NCBI RefSeq assembly: GCF_048128805.1
Contig: NC_136003.1
Location: 25,005,340-25,069,339, forward strand
Length of the DNA: 64,000 bases
DNA from: Centroberyx gerrardi
Taxonomy: Eukaryota; Chordata; Actinopteri; Beryciformes; Berycidae
Direction of reading: 5' to 3'
The notes beneath the pieces were generated by a model, which did no database searches, was not told the DNA's origin, and was given only the letters and a program-made list of their open reading frames with translations. This document shows positions 13,616-24,894 of this stretch, piece by piece (positions within the stretch are counted from its first letter, which is position 1; the number at the start of each line of letters is the position of its first letter). The translations under genes and the position numbers were made by a program.

Positions 13616-14475
13616 TTTATATGTGTGTGTGTGCGTGCATTCATGTGTGTTCATGCGCACACGTTCACGGCAACATGAGCCCTGCGCATGTGAGTGTACA
13701 GGCGGGCAGCAGCGCCCCCCCCCCCCACCCCCCTCTGCATGAGCTCAGCCAAAATCATCTTCTCAGCGTTCAGTCACTGTGATGGCAAGGATGTCTCTAC
13801 TTATCTGCAGTAAACAAATTCAACTGTGGCTGGCAGTGGCATTTGGCCTCTGCGTGCTCTCCTCCCTGGCAGCATGTGTGTGCGGACGCAGCAGCAGCAC
13901 GGAGCCTCGGATCCTGAAGTCAACGTCGCTCCTCTAAGATGTCTGGTTTAAGCAGCGCACCGCCGGAGGGGAGAGCCACAATTCATTATACAATGCTAAT
14001 GAATTTCTGCGGGAAGTCATGCGTGTTTCTAACCGATTGACTCATTGTCGCACCCTAAATAGATGTCCGCGACTCCTGATGCTCTAAGTGCCAATTTCAC
14101 GCTAGCTAAAGGGTTAGAAGTTAAGCTATTAACTTGTTTGAAGTGAAACGTCAGGTGCCAAGAACGGGATGGCCTTAATGAGGCAGCTGTTAATCAGTCA
14201 CTCATTAGTGTTGTTACATTCTATTACATCCTCAGGACTTGCATGTGATTTGGGATCTATTAATACTTCGACTAAGTTGTTTCTCGGTCAGTCTGTTTCT
14301 CAGCGGCATGTCGTGTGTGATGGCAGGCTGAGTGTTGACACAGTCAGGCTCTGACAAAGCGGAGGGGGATGAACGCTGCTGGCAGGTCTCAGGTCTGCTT
14401 TGGCCCGACACAATGAGCTCCACAATGAAGCCAGGCTTCTGTACAGTAGCATCCTAATGCTCTTATGTCCCCTCC

Positions 14476-14476
14476 A

Positions 14477-14510
<34 letters not shown>
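14476..14510. repeat. (CT)n microsatellite
   Basis: A CT dinucleotide run with one TG interruption. Confidence 0.92.
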
Positions 14511-14511
<1 letters not shown>

Positions 14512-14705
14512 ACCTCACTCAACCCATTTGCCTTTTCCAATGCGTCCCCAGTTTCTCTCCTCTCTGGTCAATCTTGCTTCGCTCAGACAGCTGTTGTTCT
14601 TAGTCAGTCATAAATCACCATTGTAATCAGCTTCTATACACATGGGTTGGCAGTAAAGCACTCCAGGGCGCGAGAAATCAGTCTCATCAATAAGTGAAGA
14701 AGTTA

Positions 14706-14768
14706 TGTGTGGTGTATGAGTATGTGTGTGGGTTTGTGTGTGTGTGTGTAAGTGTGTGTGTGTGTGTT
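14706..14768. repeat. (GT)n-rich microsatellite
   Basis: Interrupted GT repeat with GGTTTG and TAAG breaks. Confidence 0.9.
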
Positions 14769-15277
14769 TGTAATCGACCCTGACTCGGAGTCCATAAATC
14801 TTGTCTGTTTTCCCTCTGTGGGGGTTATTTCTCCCATCCACTGCTTGTTAGCAGTTCGTTTCACACCACTGCTGCGTCTCTTTGAAAGCACATGAAATCC
14901 CATATTGGATTCAGCTAGAGCAAGATGGTACAGTATGTGTGTGTTGGGCTGCATCTACACAAGCACAAAAGATCAGATTTTTTAACTCTTTGCGGCACAG
15001 ATATAAGCTGTCTATGCAGGGAGAAATAACACAGAATCTGATTTTTTCCCTCTTTAGACAGCCATGGTCTGCTCTGTGCCATAAAGGCCTACAAGCTAGA
15101 TTTTCTGCAGCAAACATACAACGCAACACCAAATCAACCATAATGTATATACTTCATAATTGTCTACATACAGGGGACACTCCCCAATGAACAGGATGCA
15201 TTCTGACCGCTCTCACTTTGGCTTTAAAACACACTGTAATCCACAATAGACATAATGCATCATGTCCACAAAAGGGC

Positions 15278-15349
15278 AGGAGGCACCCAGAGTTGAAGTG
15301 GGGACCTTTAGATCTGCAGTCAGATGCTCTGCCACTGAGCTGTACCCCC
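15278..15349 (-). pseudogene. tRNA-Cys(GCA), decayed copy
   Basis: Full 72-base alignment to the intact copies, with the GCA anticodon kept. Substitutions disturb the anticodon stem (TCTGA against TCTAA) and the outermost-loop pair of the T stem, and the acceptor has a G-T pair. It is the leftmost and most diverged full-length member of the array, so it is probably not functional. Confidence 0.75.
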
Positions 15350-15474
15350 ATCAACCTGACAACTAGAGGTGTTATCTTTGTTCTGTTTGCTTCTGAAGGG
15401 CTGCCATGGACACTCTGAACAGAGCTACGTACATAAACATCATTTCCAGGCCTGTGTAAAACGTGTAATAGTCC

Positions 15475-15546
15475 CGGGGGCACCCAGATTTGAACTGGGG
15501 ACCTCTTGATCTGCAGTCAAATGCTCTACCACTGAGCTATACCCCC
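15475..15546 (-). tRNA. tRNA-Cys(GCA)
   Basis: Seventy-two bases fold as a cloverleaf: a seven-pair acceptor (GGGGGTA/TGCCCCC), a D arm GCTC/GAGC, an anticodon loop CTGCAGA with GCA, and a T arm CCCAG-TTCAAAT-CTGGG. The T loop has one A change relative to the common copy and the discriminator base is G rather than T. A TTTT run lies about 14 bases past the 3' end and could end Pol III transcription. Confidence 0.85.
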
Positions 15547-15646
15547 TACAGAGTCGTACATGCACTGGCTCTTTGAAATTTGGCTTTAGCGTGCACAACA
15601 AAACCAAACACAGAACAAAAGACCATTGTCACAGTTGTACTGGAGC

Positions 15647-15718
15647 AGGGGGCACCCAGAGTTGAACTGGGGACCTCTTGATCTGCAGTCAAATGCTCTG
15701 CCACTGAGCTATACCCCC
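15647..15718 (-). tRNA. tRNA-Cys(GCA)
   Basis: Matches the consensus copy of this window throughout: paired acceptor, D, anticodon and T stems, anticodon GCA, discriminator T, and internal A box (TAGCTCAGTGG) and B box (AGTTCAACTCT). It lies 172 bases from the preceding copy. Confidence 0.95.
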
Positions 15719-16521
15719 GTTCCATTACTTGTTTGCATCAACTTCTCATTTGACTTCATATTTCATGGTAGAACGTGACATTTGTATTACATTTGTGTAT
15801 ATCTTTTGCAGGCTGTCTAAATAGGAAGAACCCACAAGGATTTTCCACAAAAAGTGTCACAAAAGCTTAAAAAAAAACAGATTTTCTTTCCCTGAGTGAA
15901 TGCAACCTCAGCCTGCGTACAGACAGCGACGGTTGGTTTGTATAGACAGTGATTGGCACAAAGACTATATATAGGCCCAGACTAAAACTATATAGCCTAT
16001 ATACAGTGTAAGGCCCACAACTTTACATGGAATGAACCTTTATTCACATCCAGTGGGCTGCTGTGTATGTCATGTGTAAGGACTGAGCGTATGTCCTTAG
16101 GGTCCTTGGTGGTTGATGATGATGAGGAGGTTTTGGAGAGGGGGATGGGACTGGAGAGGCAGGAGCAGCAGTGGCAGAAAGCAGGAGGGAGGTTAGAGGA
16201 AGGCTGAGGGGGCGCTGGGATTCGTGGGGGCGGGGAGCGAGGGCCCAGAGAGGAAGGTGGGGGATGGTGAGGGAGAGGGGGATACGAGCGAGTCGATTTC
16301 CCTGTAGCAGATATTATAATGCCTCTGTGCTCTGAGGGAGCCCTCTGAGCTCCGTTTTCTCCCCTCAGTGCCACAGTATGAATGGGATGTTGCATGAGGG
16401 CATTGTCTCTGCTTAGTGCATGGTGCCATGGGCTGAAACAGGGCGCTCCATTCATGCTCTCTCTCTCTCTGATTCTGTCGTATGAGACTGTGGGCGCCAT
16501 GCGTGCTGGGCTGCTTTTGTG

Positions 16522-16555
16522 TGTGCATGTGTGTGTGTGTGTGTGCGTGCTTGTG
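16522..16555. repeat. (GT)n microsatellite
   Basis: GT repeat with a CATG interruption. Confidence 0.9.
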
Positions 16556-17156
16556 TACATTACATGTTTCTGGCTGTCTAGAGTTTACATGCATGAGAAT
16601 TGATTGCTTCGCTTGCAGGGTTTTTCTTTCTTAACATACGTGTGCACCAATAAGTCGGCATCTGTGGCGCTTCTGTGTGTGGCAGAGAGCAGCATTGTAA
16701 AAGGGCGGAGAAGAGCAGGACCACAGATAGGGAAGGAGGGAGGCGGTGGACTGTTCTCTCCAAATTCTGTCAAGATTCAGTCCACTCCCCCCCTCAGGCC
16801 GCTGTGAAATCGACACACGCTTTGATGACCGCATTACGCCGGCGATCGCCTCTCCCAAAAACAGCTCCTCACGGTGTGACCCTTATTTTAGAGCACGCTT
16901 CAAATCCTTGACCCGGAACCGTGGGTTTTGTTTTCAGTGCATACAAATGTTGAATTGCAGCGTGCAGGAATGAGTGTGTTTGAAACGCACCGTCAACGCT
17001 ATCCTCTGAGTCATCTCTCATCACCATTCTGCTCTTTGTATCTATCAGTCTTTCAGACAACAGAATGGCCCCTACAGTACAGACTGGGGCTGAAAGCTGC
17101 AGCTGCTGCACACGCTGAGCAGAGGCAAGGGACATCACTCCCCCTGCTCCTCTGCG

Positions 17157-17226
17157 CACGCACACACAACCACACACCACACACACACAGACGCACACAC
17201 ACACACATGCACACACATACACACAG
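17157..17226. repeat. (CA)n-rich microsatellite
   Basis: Several CA runs separated by AACC, GACG and TG steps. Confidence 0.9.
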
Positions 17227-18413
17227 CACTGCTCCTCCCTGTTTGTCTGATGTTTTGCTTTGCCTTAATAGCAAGACTGATGCCATTTAAATCTTTCGCT
17301 TCAATTCACCCAATGCAAATCCAGCTGCATAAGTGGGTTAGCAAAGTCCTTTACTGAAACATAGGAGAGGACACTGAATACAGAAGGCCTATACAGCTAG
17401 CTAAACCTCATTTATACAAATGTCAAACCAACACATTTACCAAATGTGAATATTGTGCAAAAAATGCAGCAATGTAATGATGAATTGCATCAACTGTGCA
17501 TGAAATGCTGGAATTTCCATGTTATTGCACACTACTAAAATCAATTAAACTGCAAATTATACTTTACAGAATATTTCAAAATGTGTGTGCATCCATTTTC
17601 ATTTGCAGAATTTCAATTTCAGTACATTCTTCTGAACGTTTAATATCTCACGCAACCTTTATTAAAGATGTATTGTAATGAATAACAATGATATTGCCAT
17701 CAGGAAGCAATTTTTTTTAAATATATGGATCATATGTATGGATTAGTAATATCATAATATATTAACCACTACCAATTGTTCTATTATTATTAAATTTTGT
17801 GTGATATGAGGCCATAAAACTGTAATGACACAAGACCCCACCCCCCATCCCCTACCAACGTGCCCCGCCCCCTTCACACTCACATACACACGCACACACA
17901 CACACACGACCATACACACATCCCCAAAGGCAAAGTGTTAGCGAGGACACACTGTATCAAAGTCCCAAGGCATTCCACAGCACAGACAGACAGTTGACAG
18001 TAATTTCCGAACCAGCCGTGGTATTTCCATATATTTGGAGCGTTATTTAAAGAAACCGTTCTTCCCTCTGCCCGGCTTTTGGAGCTCCGGCGGTATTAAA
18101 GGTATTCTGCGGTAAATGAAGTCATCCCTAATCCTGTATGTGCCAGCACGGCCCCTCTGATGTCGGCTCGTCAACGTGAAACCGCTGTATGATTTGTTCG
18201 ATATTATTAGAATGGTAATAGGGTCTTAGAAGACACGAAATGAGAGCGAGCGGCACACGCTGTGCATCCAGGTGTGTGATATTTAGCAGCAGCGGTCGCC
18301 TCAGGACCCAAGCTGTCAGACAAGTGAACACACACTGTAATGAAAGACTGGCCACTTCCCTGGAGAATGTGAATAATATGAATAAGAATAACACACATGT
18401 ACAGTAGTACGCT

Positions 18414-18586
18414 CATGCACACACACTCACATACACACACACACATTCAAAGGTGCACACACACATGCACAGACACATATACACACACATTTCGTCTACC
18501 CTCTAAACCTGTCACCAAAGGCAAAGGTGCTCTGCACATGAGCATGTGAATGTGGGTGCACAGACAGGCACGCACATACACACATG

Positions 18587-18629
<43 letters not shown>

Positions 18630-18705
18630 CCACACGTCGAATACACTCTATCCGTGCCTGAAGACATAACAAGAAACATCTAATCCTGAGTCACTCTCAA
18701 CCTGA

Positions 18706-18753
<48 letters not shown>

Positions 18754-18889
18754 GATAACCACAAAGCAGCTTTTTCCCTCAGTAGCACATTGTTTTACCC
18801 ATGGCCTTTTGCTTGTGGTTACTGGGACAAGAAGAGCTTTTATCTCTCCCTCATCATATACAGTATACTGTTGCCAAGCCAATACATCA

Positions 18890-18936
<47 letters not shown>
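18414..18936. repeat. Cluster of four (CA)n microsatellites
   Basis: Four separate CA runs fall within about 520 bases (roughly 18414-18494, 18580-18630, 18706-18752 and 18889-18936), separated by non-repetitive spacers. Confidence 0.93.
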
Positions 18937-18938
<2 letters not shown>

Positions 18939-19301
18939 ATTTTCTAAAACATTTCCCAAGGATATCTATGACCCATGCTGCCTTCATGAGCCTGTCTGCC
19001 ATACAAAATATTGATGAAATGGTGTCAGAGAGGGAGCAGCATGCACTAGCTACTGTATCGTTCTGAAACGTGTGTATGTGCATCAGTGTGAGTGCGTTTA
19101 CATTGCCAGTGCAGACAGTGATGGATAACACACACACACACAGACCTTCAGACCAGACCCCTCCTCTGTCGACCCCCCCCCCCCTCAGCTCCTTCCTCCC
19201 TCCTCCTCCTCTTCCTTCCCCTTCTCTCCTCGTTACGTATAATGAATCTTTGAGCAGGTGAGCCGAAGCCTGAGGAGATGGTATAGTGTTTGGACGTGTA
19301 C

Positions 19302-19338
<37 letters not shown>

Positions 19339-19345
19339 TGTGTGT
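19302..19345. repeat. (TG)n microsatellite at the start of an amplification block
   Basis: TG repeat followed by GCATGTATG...ATGTATGATAA. The same order (TG-rich, then a related ATGTATGxTxxTGTATGATAA sequence) recurs at about 21340-21405. Confidence 0.9.
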
Positions 19346-19756
19346 GGCATGTATGCTGATGTATGATAACGTACACATGCTCTCAGCGGTGCCGTAGCCG
19401 CTGTTCACCCCAGGTTAAGTCGTTTCCTCCATGCTAATTACAGATGAGAATCTAAAAAGGCTGAATATCGTTGAAGACGTTTTACAGCAAAGCGTGAAAC
19501 GAAGTGTGGCTAAAGACGGCAGTACAGGACGAGGAGATACAAGAGTCTTTCAACGACGTGAGCTCACACCTCACAGGCTCAGGGAAAATATTCATCTGGT
19601 TGGCATTTCAGTGAATCAAATGTAACTAAAAAAGACAGGTTAGACAAGGAATAAAAACGCACAAACTAACCATGACCGAGTGAAAACAATGCGATGGAAT
19701 GACACAATAGACAATAGGCCCAATAGAAAATATTATTGACATTAACTCCAATTTGC

Positions 19757-19828
19757 AGGGGGCACCCAGAGTTGAACTGGGGACCTCTTGATCTGCAGTC
19801 AAATGCTCTGCCACTGAGCTATACCCCC
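19757..19828 (-). tRNA. tRNA-Cys(GCA)
   Basis: Consensus sequence with all stems paired, anticodon GCA and discriminator T. It forms a pair with the next copy (252 bases apart), and the spacer between them resembles the spacer between the copies at 25703 and 25952. Confidence 0.95.
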
Positions 19829-20008
19829 TTCTGTACATGATAAGCAGAGACAGTGATAGTGACTTGTCTCGCCTAATTTTAGCATAAAACAGCACGTATT
19901 ATAGCATAGTGAATGAACTGTACTCCTTTGCTGACTGAGTCTGCTGTGACTCGCACTTTGGATTTTGTATAGACCGGAACAAAAGCCATATTATCACTGT
20001 GTAAACAC

Positions 20009-20080
20009 AGGGGGCACCCAGAGTTGAACTGGGGACCTCTTGATCTGCAGTCAAATGCTCTGCCACTGAGCTATACCCCC
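20009..20080 (-). tRNA. tRNA-Cys(GCA)
   Basis: Consensus sequence, fully paired cloverleaf, anticodon GCA. The flanks on both sides (CACTGTGTAAACACAG on one, AGCTGGGA then TATCTT on the other) are nearly the same as those of the copy at 25952-26023. Confidence 0.95.
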
Positions 20081-20468
20081 AGCTGGGAGAGCATTATCTT
20101 GCATGCTAACCACTCCCATTTACACTATAACACAGTACACCATGACATGGGAACTGTATTTGTGCATTAAGGAGGGCCTGACATTCTTGTATCTTTCTCT
20201 CTGTTTATGGGATTGAAGGTCACATGTAATTTCATGCTGAAAATACTCCGGTTTCATGTTGCCTTGCTTATTAACCAACAACAAACATATCTTGTAGCAC
20301 ATTTGGTTTGTTAGGGTCCACTGGTAAGTTCGGCACGCATACCATCATCCAAGCAGCGCTTATTTTAATAAACTGTCAGCACAGAGTGAGCTGTCCCGCT
20401 TTGGCTTCAGCATACACCATAAAGCACAGACGAACACATTATTAAACACATTAGGTCTTTGTAAACAG

Positions 20469-20545
20469 AGCGGGCACCCGGAGTCGGACTGGGTCTGGAC
20501 CTGTTTAGCTGCAGTTAAATGCTCCGTCACTGAGTCATGACCCCC
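20469..20545 (-). pseudogene. tRNA-Cys pseudogene with a small insertion
   Basis: Recognisable over its whole length, but about five bases longer than the others because of an insertion beside the variable region. Many substitutions affect the acceptor, D and T arms. The GCA trinucleotide is retained, yet the stems do not pair properly. Confidence 0.8.
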
Positions 20546-21112
20546 TGACAACAGAGCGCACGGGAGCAACTCTACTTTTGGCTTCAGTATGCACTACAGT
20601 TTACAACAGAGAATAATGTTGCACTTATGAATTAAGGGTCATAGTGACATATTAAAAACAAGACTAAATGTGGGGAACAGAGCGATCGAGTGACCGGCAT
20701 TGCGAGCCATAGAGCCCCTGCTGTTGTGGGGCTGAAAAGGGGTTTATTCTGCAAAGTTTATTCACAAAATTATTGTCAGTGGTTGGACCTTAGTGGCTCA
20801 CAAGATGTTATCAACTGCCAACTAATTACAAATGAGTAACAGTAGGCTATATAACACAGGAATTGAACTCAAAGAACATAAGTAGAATGATTAGAATATA
20901 TAAAAAAAGGAAAGTATAAGACATTAAACTAATTCACTCTCTTTTACAGCTTGAATGGATATAAATATAATAATGTGTTATAAACTGATTACAAAGTATC
21001 TTTATCCTATTTACAATGTGTTTCTCCAGCAGCAGTTGTTAACAGTTGTCATGGCAACAGATATCAGCTGTGCTACAACACAAAAAAGTAATTATTTTAG
21101 CTATGTAAACAC

Positions 21113-21184
21113 AGGGGGCACCCAGAGTTGAACTGGGGACCTGTTGATCTGCAGTCAAACGCTCTGCCACTGAGCTATACCCCC
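21113..21184 (-). tRNA. tRNA-Cys(GCA)
   Basis: All stems pair and the anticodon is GCA; the copy differs from consensus by single changes at the anticodon-arm edges (CAAAC, CTGTT). Immediately beyond its 5' end the first 13 bases of the tRNA are duplicated in tandem (about 21185-21197), a small slippage product. Confidence 0.9.
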
Positions 21185-21982
21185 GAGCTATACCCCCCTG
21201 CTGTGAGCCTGCTGTGAACCTGTCATCTTAGTTCTGTCCTGAATCATTACAGCAGGGCCTCAACCCAGAGCTACAGGACATACACATCATTCCTGGGACG
21301 AGGCGCCACCCTCCCCCTCTGTCGCAGATATTTAACAACCTGTATGTGTGTGTACTCGCACGCCTGCGTGCGTCTTAGCATGTATGTTTCTGTATGATAA
21401 TGTAGATGCCATAGCTTCCGATCACCTCAAATTAACTAATTTCTTATATGCTAATTACTGACAAGAATCTACCATCGCTGAACGTTCTTGAGGGCTTTTA
21501 AACAGCCAAGAATGAAATGTTTGTCTAAAGACTGTTTTACATGAGATGGAGACACCGACCTTACAACTATATGAACTCACACATTACAAACTTGAAAAAC
21601 TATTTTTTTGTTTTGTCCATTGGTTCATCAAATCTAAGTCAAAAGAGGTTAGTCAATCTAGGAATACAAAGGGGAAAGAGTAAGATGGGAAATTACAATA
21701 TAATGCATATTAGAAAATTATATCTATATTAGATCTGTATGAAAGTACAATATTTTCCAATCTGTTTTGTTGTGCCTTTGGTCAGTGAAATGAAAATATA
21801 CAAATTAACCATAAAAGAAGAGAGACGAGATTTAAGATTTCTCTATATCTATTACGTAGTATTAATTATTTGTCAGAAGCTCTGCCACAGAAATACACTT
21901 GCTGATAGAGGAAACTGTGTCCACTCCTATATTGGCTTAACCATATGAGATAAAATGATTTAGATATTATCTTTAAAGATTA

Positions 21983-22054
21983 AGGGGGCACCCAGAGTTG
22001 AATTGGGGACCTCTTGATCTGCAGTCAAATGCTCTGCCACTGAGCTATACCCCC
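21983..22054 (-). tRNA. tRNA-Cys(GCA)
   Basis: Consensus copy apart from one change in the T loop/stem (TTGAATTGGGG on the plus strand). Stems pair with a G-T wobble, and the anticodon is GCA. Confidence 0.92.
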
Positions 22055-22920
22055 TACTACAAAATCTCTGGGGAGATGTAACCTTAGTTCTGTTTATTGG
22101 CTGCCATCATACCTCAGCCCAGAGTGACACAGATATCACAAGGGTGCACCCACCTTGTCTCATCACCTCACCTAATGTTCCACAGAGACTTTGGTCCATG
22201 CTGACTCAATAGTGTCAGCTTAGCATATTGTAGACAGCAGGATAGTGCTGAGATTGCCAACTACTAATGATACATCAGTGTCTATTTTTTAAAAGAATGG
22301 ATCTAAGAAACTCAGAAGGAAATCCACTTCTTGAATTGATTGAATTTAAAGTGAACTGCACCGAACCCTGGGAGACATGCATAAACTAAAACTGAAGGGC
22401 CTACACATGTAAACAGAGGGAAATCGTTACAGGGCTCACAGCTGGGGCAGGAAACCTTTTTGAGCAAGATCTACTTTGACCCTCTCCCACTGCGGAGAGA
22501 TCCAGCATATTAACTGAACATCACCACTATTCATTACCAGAATATTGCACATAGTAAGCCAGTAATTTCCCACCTGTATTAATGATCAAATTTGTAAATT
22601 GAAGATATCAGGATAACAGCAAACATGGAAGTTATTTGTGCTGTCAAAATGTAGCTAAATAGAAACATAAATAGAGTTTGTAGTGGACTTACGTGTTGCT
22701 TGTGACCCACCAGCAGTGCAGTCAAGGTTTCACCCGGGCTTGCCAGGTAATGTTTGGTAAAGTTTGGCCTACATTCACTGGTAGAGACAACATCTGTCCT
22801 GCCTCCAAATGCTCATTGTGTTTTAGGGACAGCCAGTCATCGTCATTGTCAACTCAGGGCTGAAGGATCATGGCAGCCAAAACAGAACAAAGACACTCCC
22901 TCCACAACTGTTACTGTGCA

Positions 22921-22992
22921 GGGGGTATAGCTCAGTGGCAGAGCATTTGACTGCAGATCAAGAGGTCCCCAGTTCAACTCTGGGTGCCCCCT
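22921..22992 (+). tRNA. tRNA-Cys(GCA), inverted within the array
   Basis: Perfect consensus copy but on the opposite strand to its neighbours. Its upstream flank (GGCAGCCAAAACAGAACAAAGA) is the reverse complement of the flank found downstream of minus-strand copies such as the one at 23152, so a block including the flank was inverted, not just the tRNA. A TTTT run lies about 20 bases downstream. Confidence 0.96.
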
Positions 22993-23151
22993 GTGGATGC
23001 TTCATTATAACATGTTTTCTATTGAGGTAAATTTAGAGTAGAAACAAACACAGAACACATCAGCACTTTAAACTCTACATTTGTACCTCAACGTACACTA
23101 CCATACGTAACAGAACATGAAATAACATCTAAAGTGTAAATGTATAAACAC

Positions 23152-23223
23152 AGGGGGCACCCAGAGTTGAACTGGGGACCTCTTGATCTGCAGTCAAATG
23201 CTCTACCACTGAGCTATACCCCC
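23152..23223 (-). tRNA. tRNA-Cys(GCA)
   Basis: Consensus copy with one D-loop change (CTACCAC on the plus strand); all stems pair and the anticodon is GCA. The 200 bases on its 5' side are the inverted counterpart of sequence at 47.3-47.5 kb. Confidence 0.94.
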
Positions 23224-23434
23224 TATACCACATTAAGAGGTGTTATCTTTGTTCTGTTTGGCTGCCACGCTAACTACACCACCAGTTACACAGTGCCACA
23301 ATTCTCAGGAGGCCACAATGTAGTGGCAATAGAGGAATCGTGCAGACTTATGCACTCACATGTCACAAAGTCAATTTTACCAGCTACACCTCTATTCACA
23401 ACAGAGGTTAACATCTGTATTGGTGTGAAAGCAA

Positions 23435-23506
23435 AGGGGACACCCAGAGTTGAACGGGGGACCTCTTGATCGGCAGTCAAATGCTCGGCCACTGAGCTAT
23501 ACACCC
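23435..23506 (-). pseudogene. tRNA-Cys-derived copy with anticodon position GCC
   Basis: Full-length and still largely able to fold, but the anticodon loop reads CTGCCGA, so the anticodon would be GCC (glycine) instead of GCA. There is one acceptor mismatch and one T-stem mismatch, while the D arm is intact. The body is that of tRNA-Cys, so it is most simply a decaying pseudogene. Confidence 0.75.
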
Positions 23507-23602
23507 ATTCAGGAAACGGACATACACCTCTCTAGTTTTGGCTTCAGCACTCAATAGAATTCACAGAAGAAGACATCTATATTGATGTGTATTGACTGTT
23601 TG

Positions 23603-23634
23603 TTGATTTGCAGTCAAATGCTCTGGCACTGAGC
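23603..23634 (-). pseudogene. tRNA-Cys fragment (D arm to anticodon arm)
   Basis: About 32 bases matching the 5' half of tRNA-Cys, with a change beside the anticodon. The remaining arms are absent. Confidence 0.7.
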
Positions 23635-23808
23635 AGTAGTGACTATTCCTAATATAGATGAGTGTAGTGACTCCTACCACTTCAGTTCAGCATAAACAAT
23701 AGCACACAACAAGACGCTGCTGGAACACAGTAACTGATTTGTACTCCCTCGCTGGCCGAGTTTGCCGTGACAGCTTGTTGTGTCTTGAGGCACGGACAGA
23801 GCGTATTC

Positions 23809-23811
<3 letters not shown>

Positions 23812-23839
<28 letters not shown>

Positions 23840-23840
23840 C
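23812..23840. repeat. (GT)n microsatellite
   Basis: About 14 GT units, placed at the same relative position of the amplification block as the GT repeat at 19302. Confidence 0.92.
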
Positions 23841-24336
23841 TCTGTGCACATATGTCCTGACATGCAGTTTTTAGTAGATTTCACAGAGCTGACATACAGT
23901 AGATGCTGTTCTTCTCCTCAGGTTAACTCATTTCCTCCATGCTAATTGTCTTGAAAGGCTGATTATTGTTAGAGGCTTTTTGAAGCTAAGCATCAAATGA
24001 AGTGTGGCTAAAGATTACTGCACTCAGTGGAGATGTAGGAACCTTACAACCTTACGAACTCAGACATTCAGTCTCCAAAAACATGTATTCACTTGTTTTG
24101 CGTTGGTGAGTGAATCAAATCAAATTCAAAGGATGTTAGTCAGTCAAAAAATACAAATGCACAAACTTACAATTACAGACAAAACAATGAGATGAGAAAA
24201 GACAACATAATGCATATCAGAGAATAATCTATATTACATTTGTGTGAAAGTAAGGGAGCAGACATTCAAATGATGGACTTCTCTCTGCAGTTAAATGACA
24301 ACCTTTCTATTCTACTGGTTAAAATAAAGAACACAC

Positions 24337-24408
24337 AGGGGGCACCCAGAGTTGAACTGGGGATCTGTTGATCTGCAGTCAAACGCTCTACCACTGAGCT
24401 ATACCCCC
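24337..24408 (-). tRNA. tRNA-Cys(GCA)
   Basis: Full-length with anticodon GCA. Acceptor and T stems match consensus, with single changes in the D loop, anticodon-arm edge and variable region. It pairs with a decayed copy 259 bases away. A TTTT run lies about 13 bases past its 3' end. Confidence 0.88.
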
Positions 24409-24595
24409 TTATTAACGTAGCACTATAGTGACTATTGGCACTAGAGTGTACAGTGAGTTCACCCTTTTTGGCACAACAACACATGGTAACTGACATGTAC
24501 TCCCTTTCTCACCGAGTCTGCTTTGAGCGCTCGCAGTTTGGCTTTTGTGCACACTAGAGCAAAACATAACATCATTATTATCACTATGTAAACAG

Positions 24596-24667
24596 AGGGG
24601 CCAGCCAGAGATGAAGTGGGAACCATCTGACCTGCTGTCAAATGCTTTGCCACTGAGCTACACACAA
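24596..24667 (-). pseudogene. tRNA-Cys pseudogene
   Basis: Alignable over 72 bases, but the acceptor 5' strand is lost (TGTGTGTA in place of the G run), the invariant T33 before the anticodon is A, and the T stem is mismatched. The GCA triplet itself is still present. Confidence 0.8.
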
Positions 24668-24894
24668 GTAGAGCAACTGGAGGTGTTATCTCTGTTTTGT
24701 TTTGTCCTGAATTGTCACCCAGAGCTAAATACTGTAGATATCACAAGGCTCCACCCTCTTTGCTGTCTATTTAACATTGCATTTTTACGTCACTGTATTT
24801 TATGTACGCCCGCTTTAATAAATACACCTCGCCGTTTACACAAACAGCTCACTCATCCAGGCTGTGACTCAGTATAGAAAGCATGCAGACAGGG

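Noticed and set aside
15997-16594. Open frames of 187 and 133 codons on the minus strand
   Set aside because: Two overlapping frames, rich in His-Thr from CA repeats and in Pro/Ser, with no domain and no splice context; composition artefacts.
18580-18936. Regularly spaced repeats considered as a CRISPR-like array
   Set aside because: They are CA microsatellites in vertebrate DNA with unequal spacing; CRISPR does not apply.
23140-23504. Frames encoding [23 protein letters not shown] peptides (also at 19626, 24266 and 25656)
   Set aside because: These are translations of the tRNA-Cys genes themselves and recur only because the tRNA recurs.
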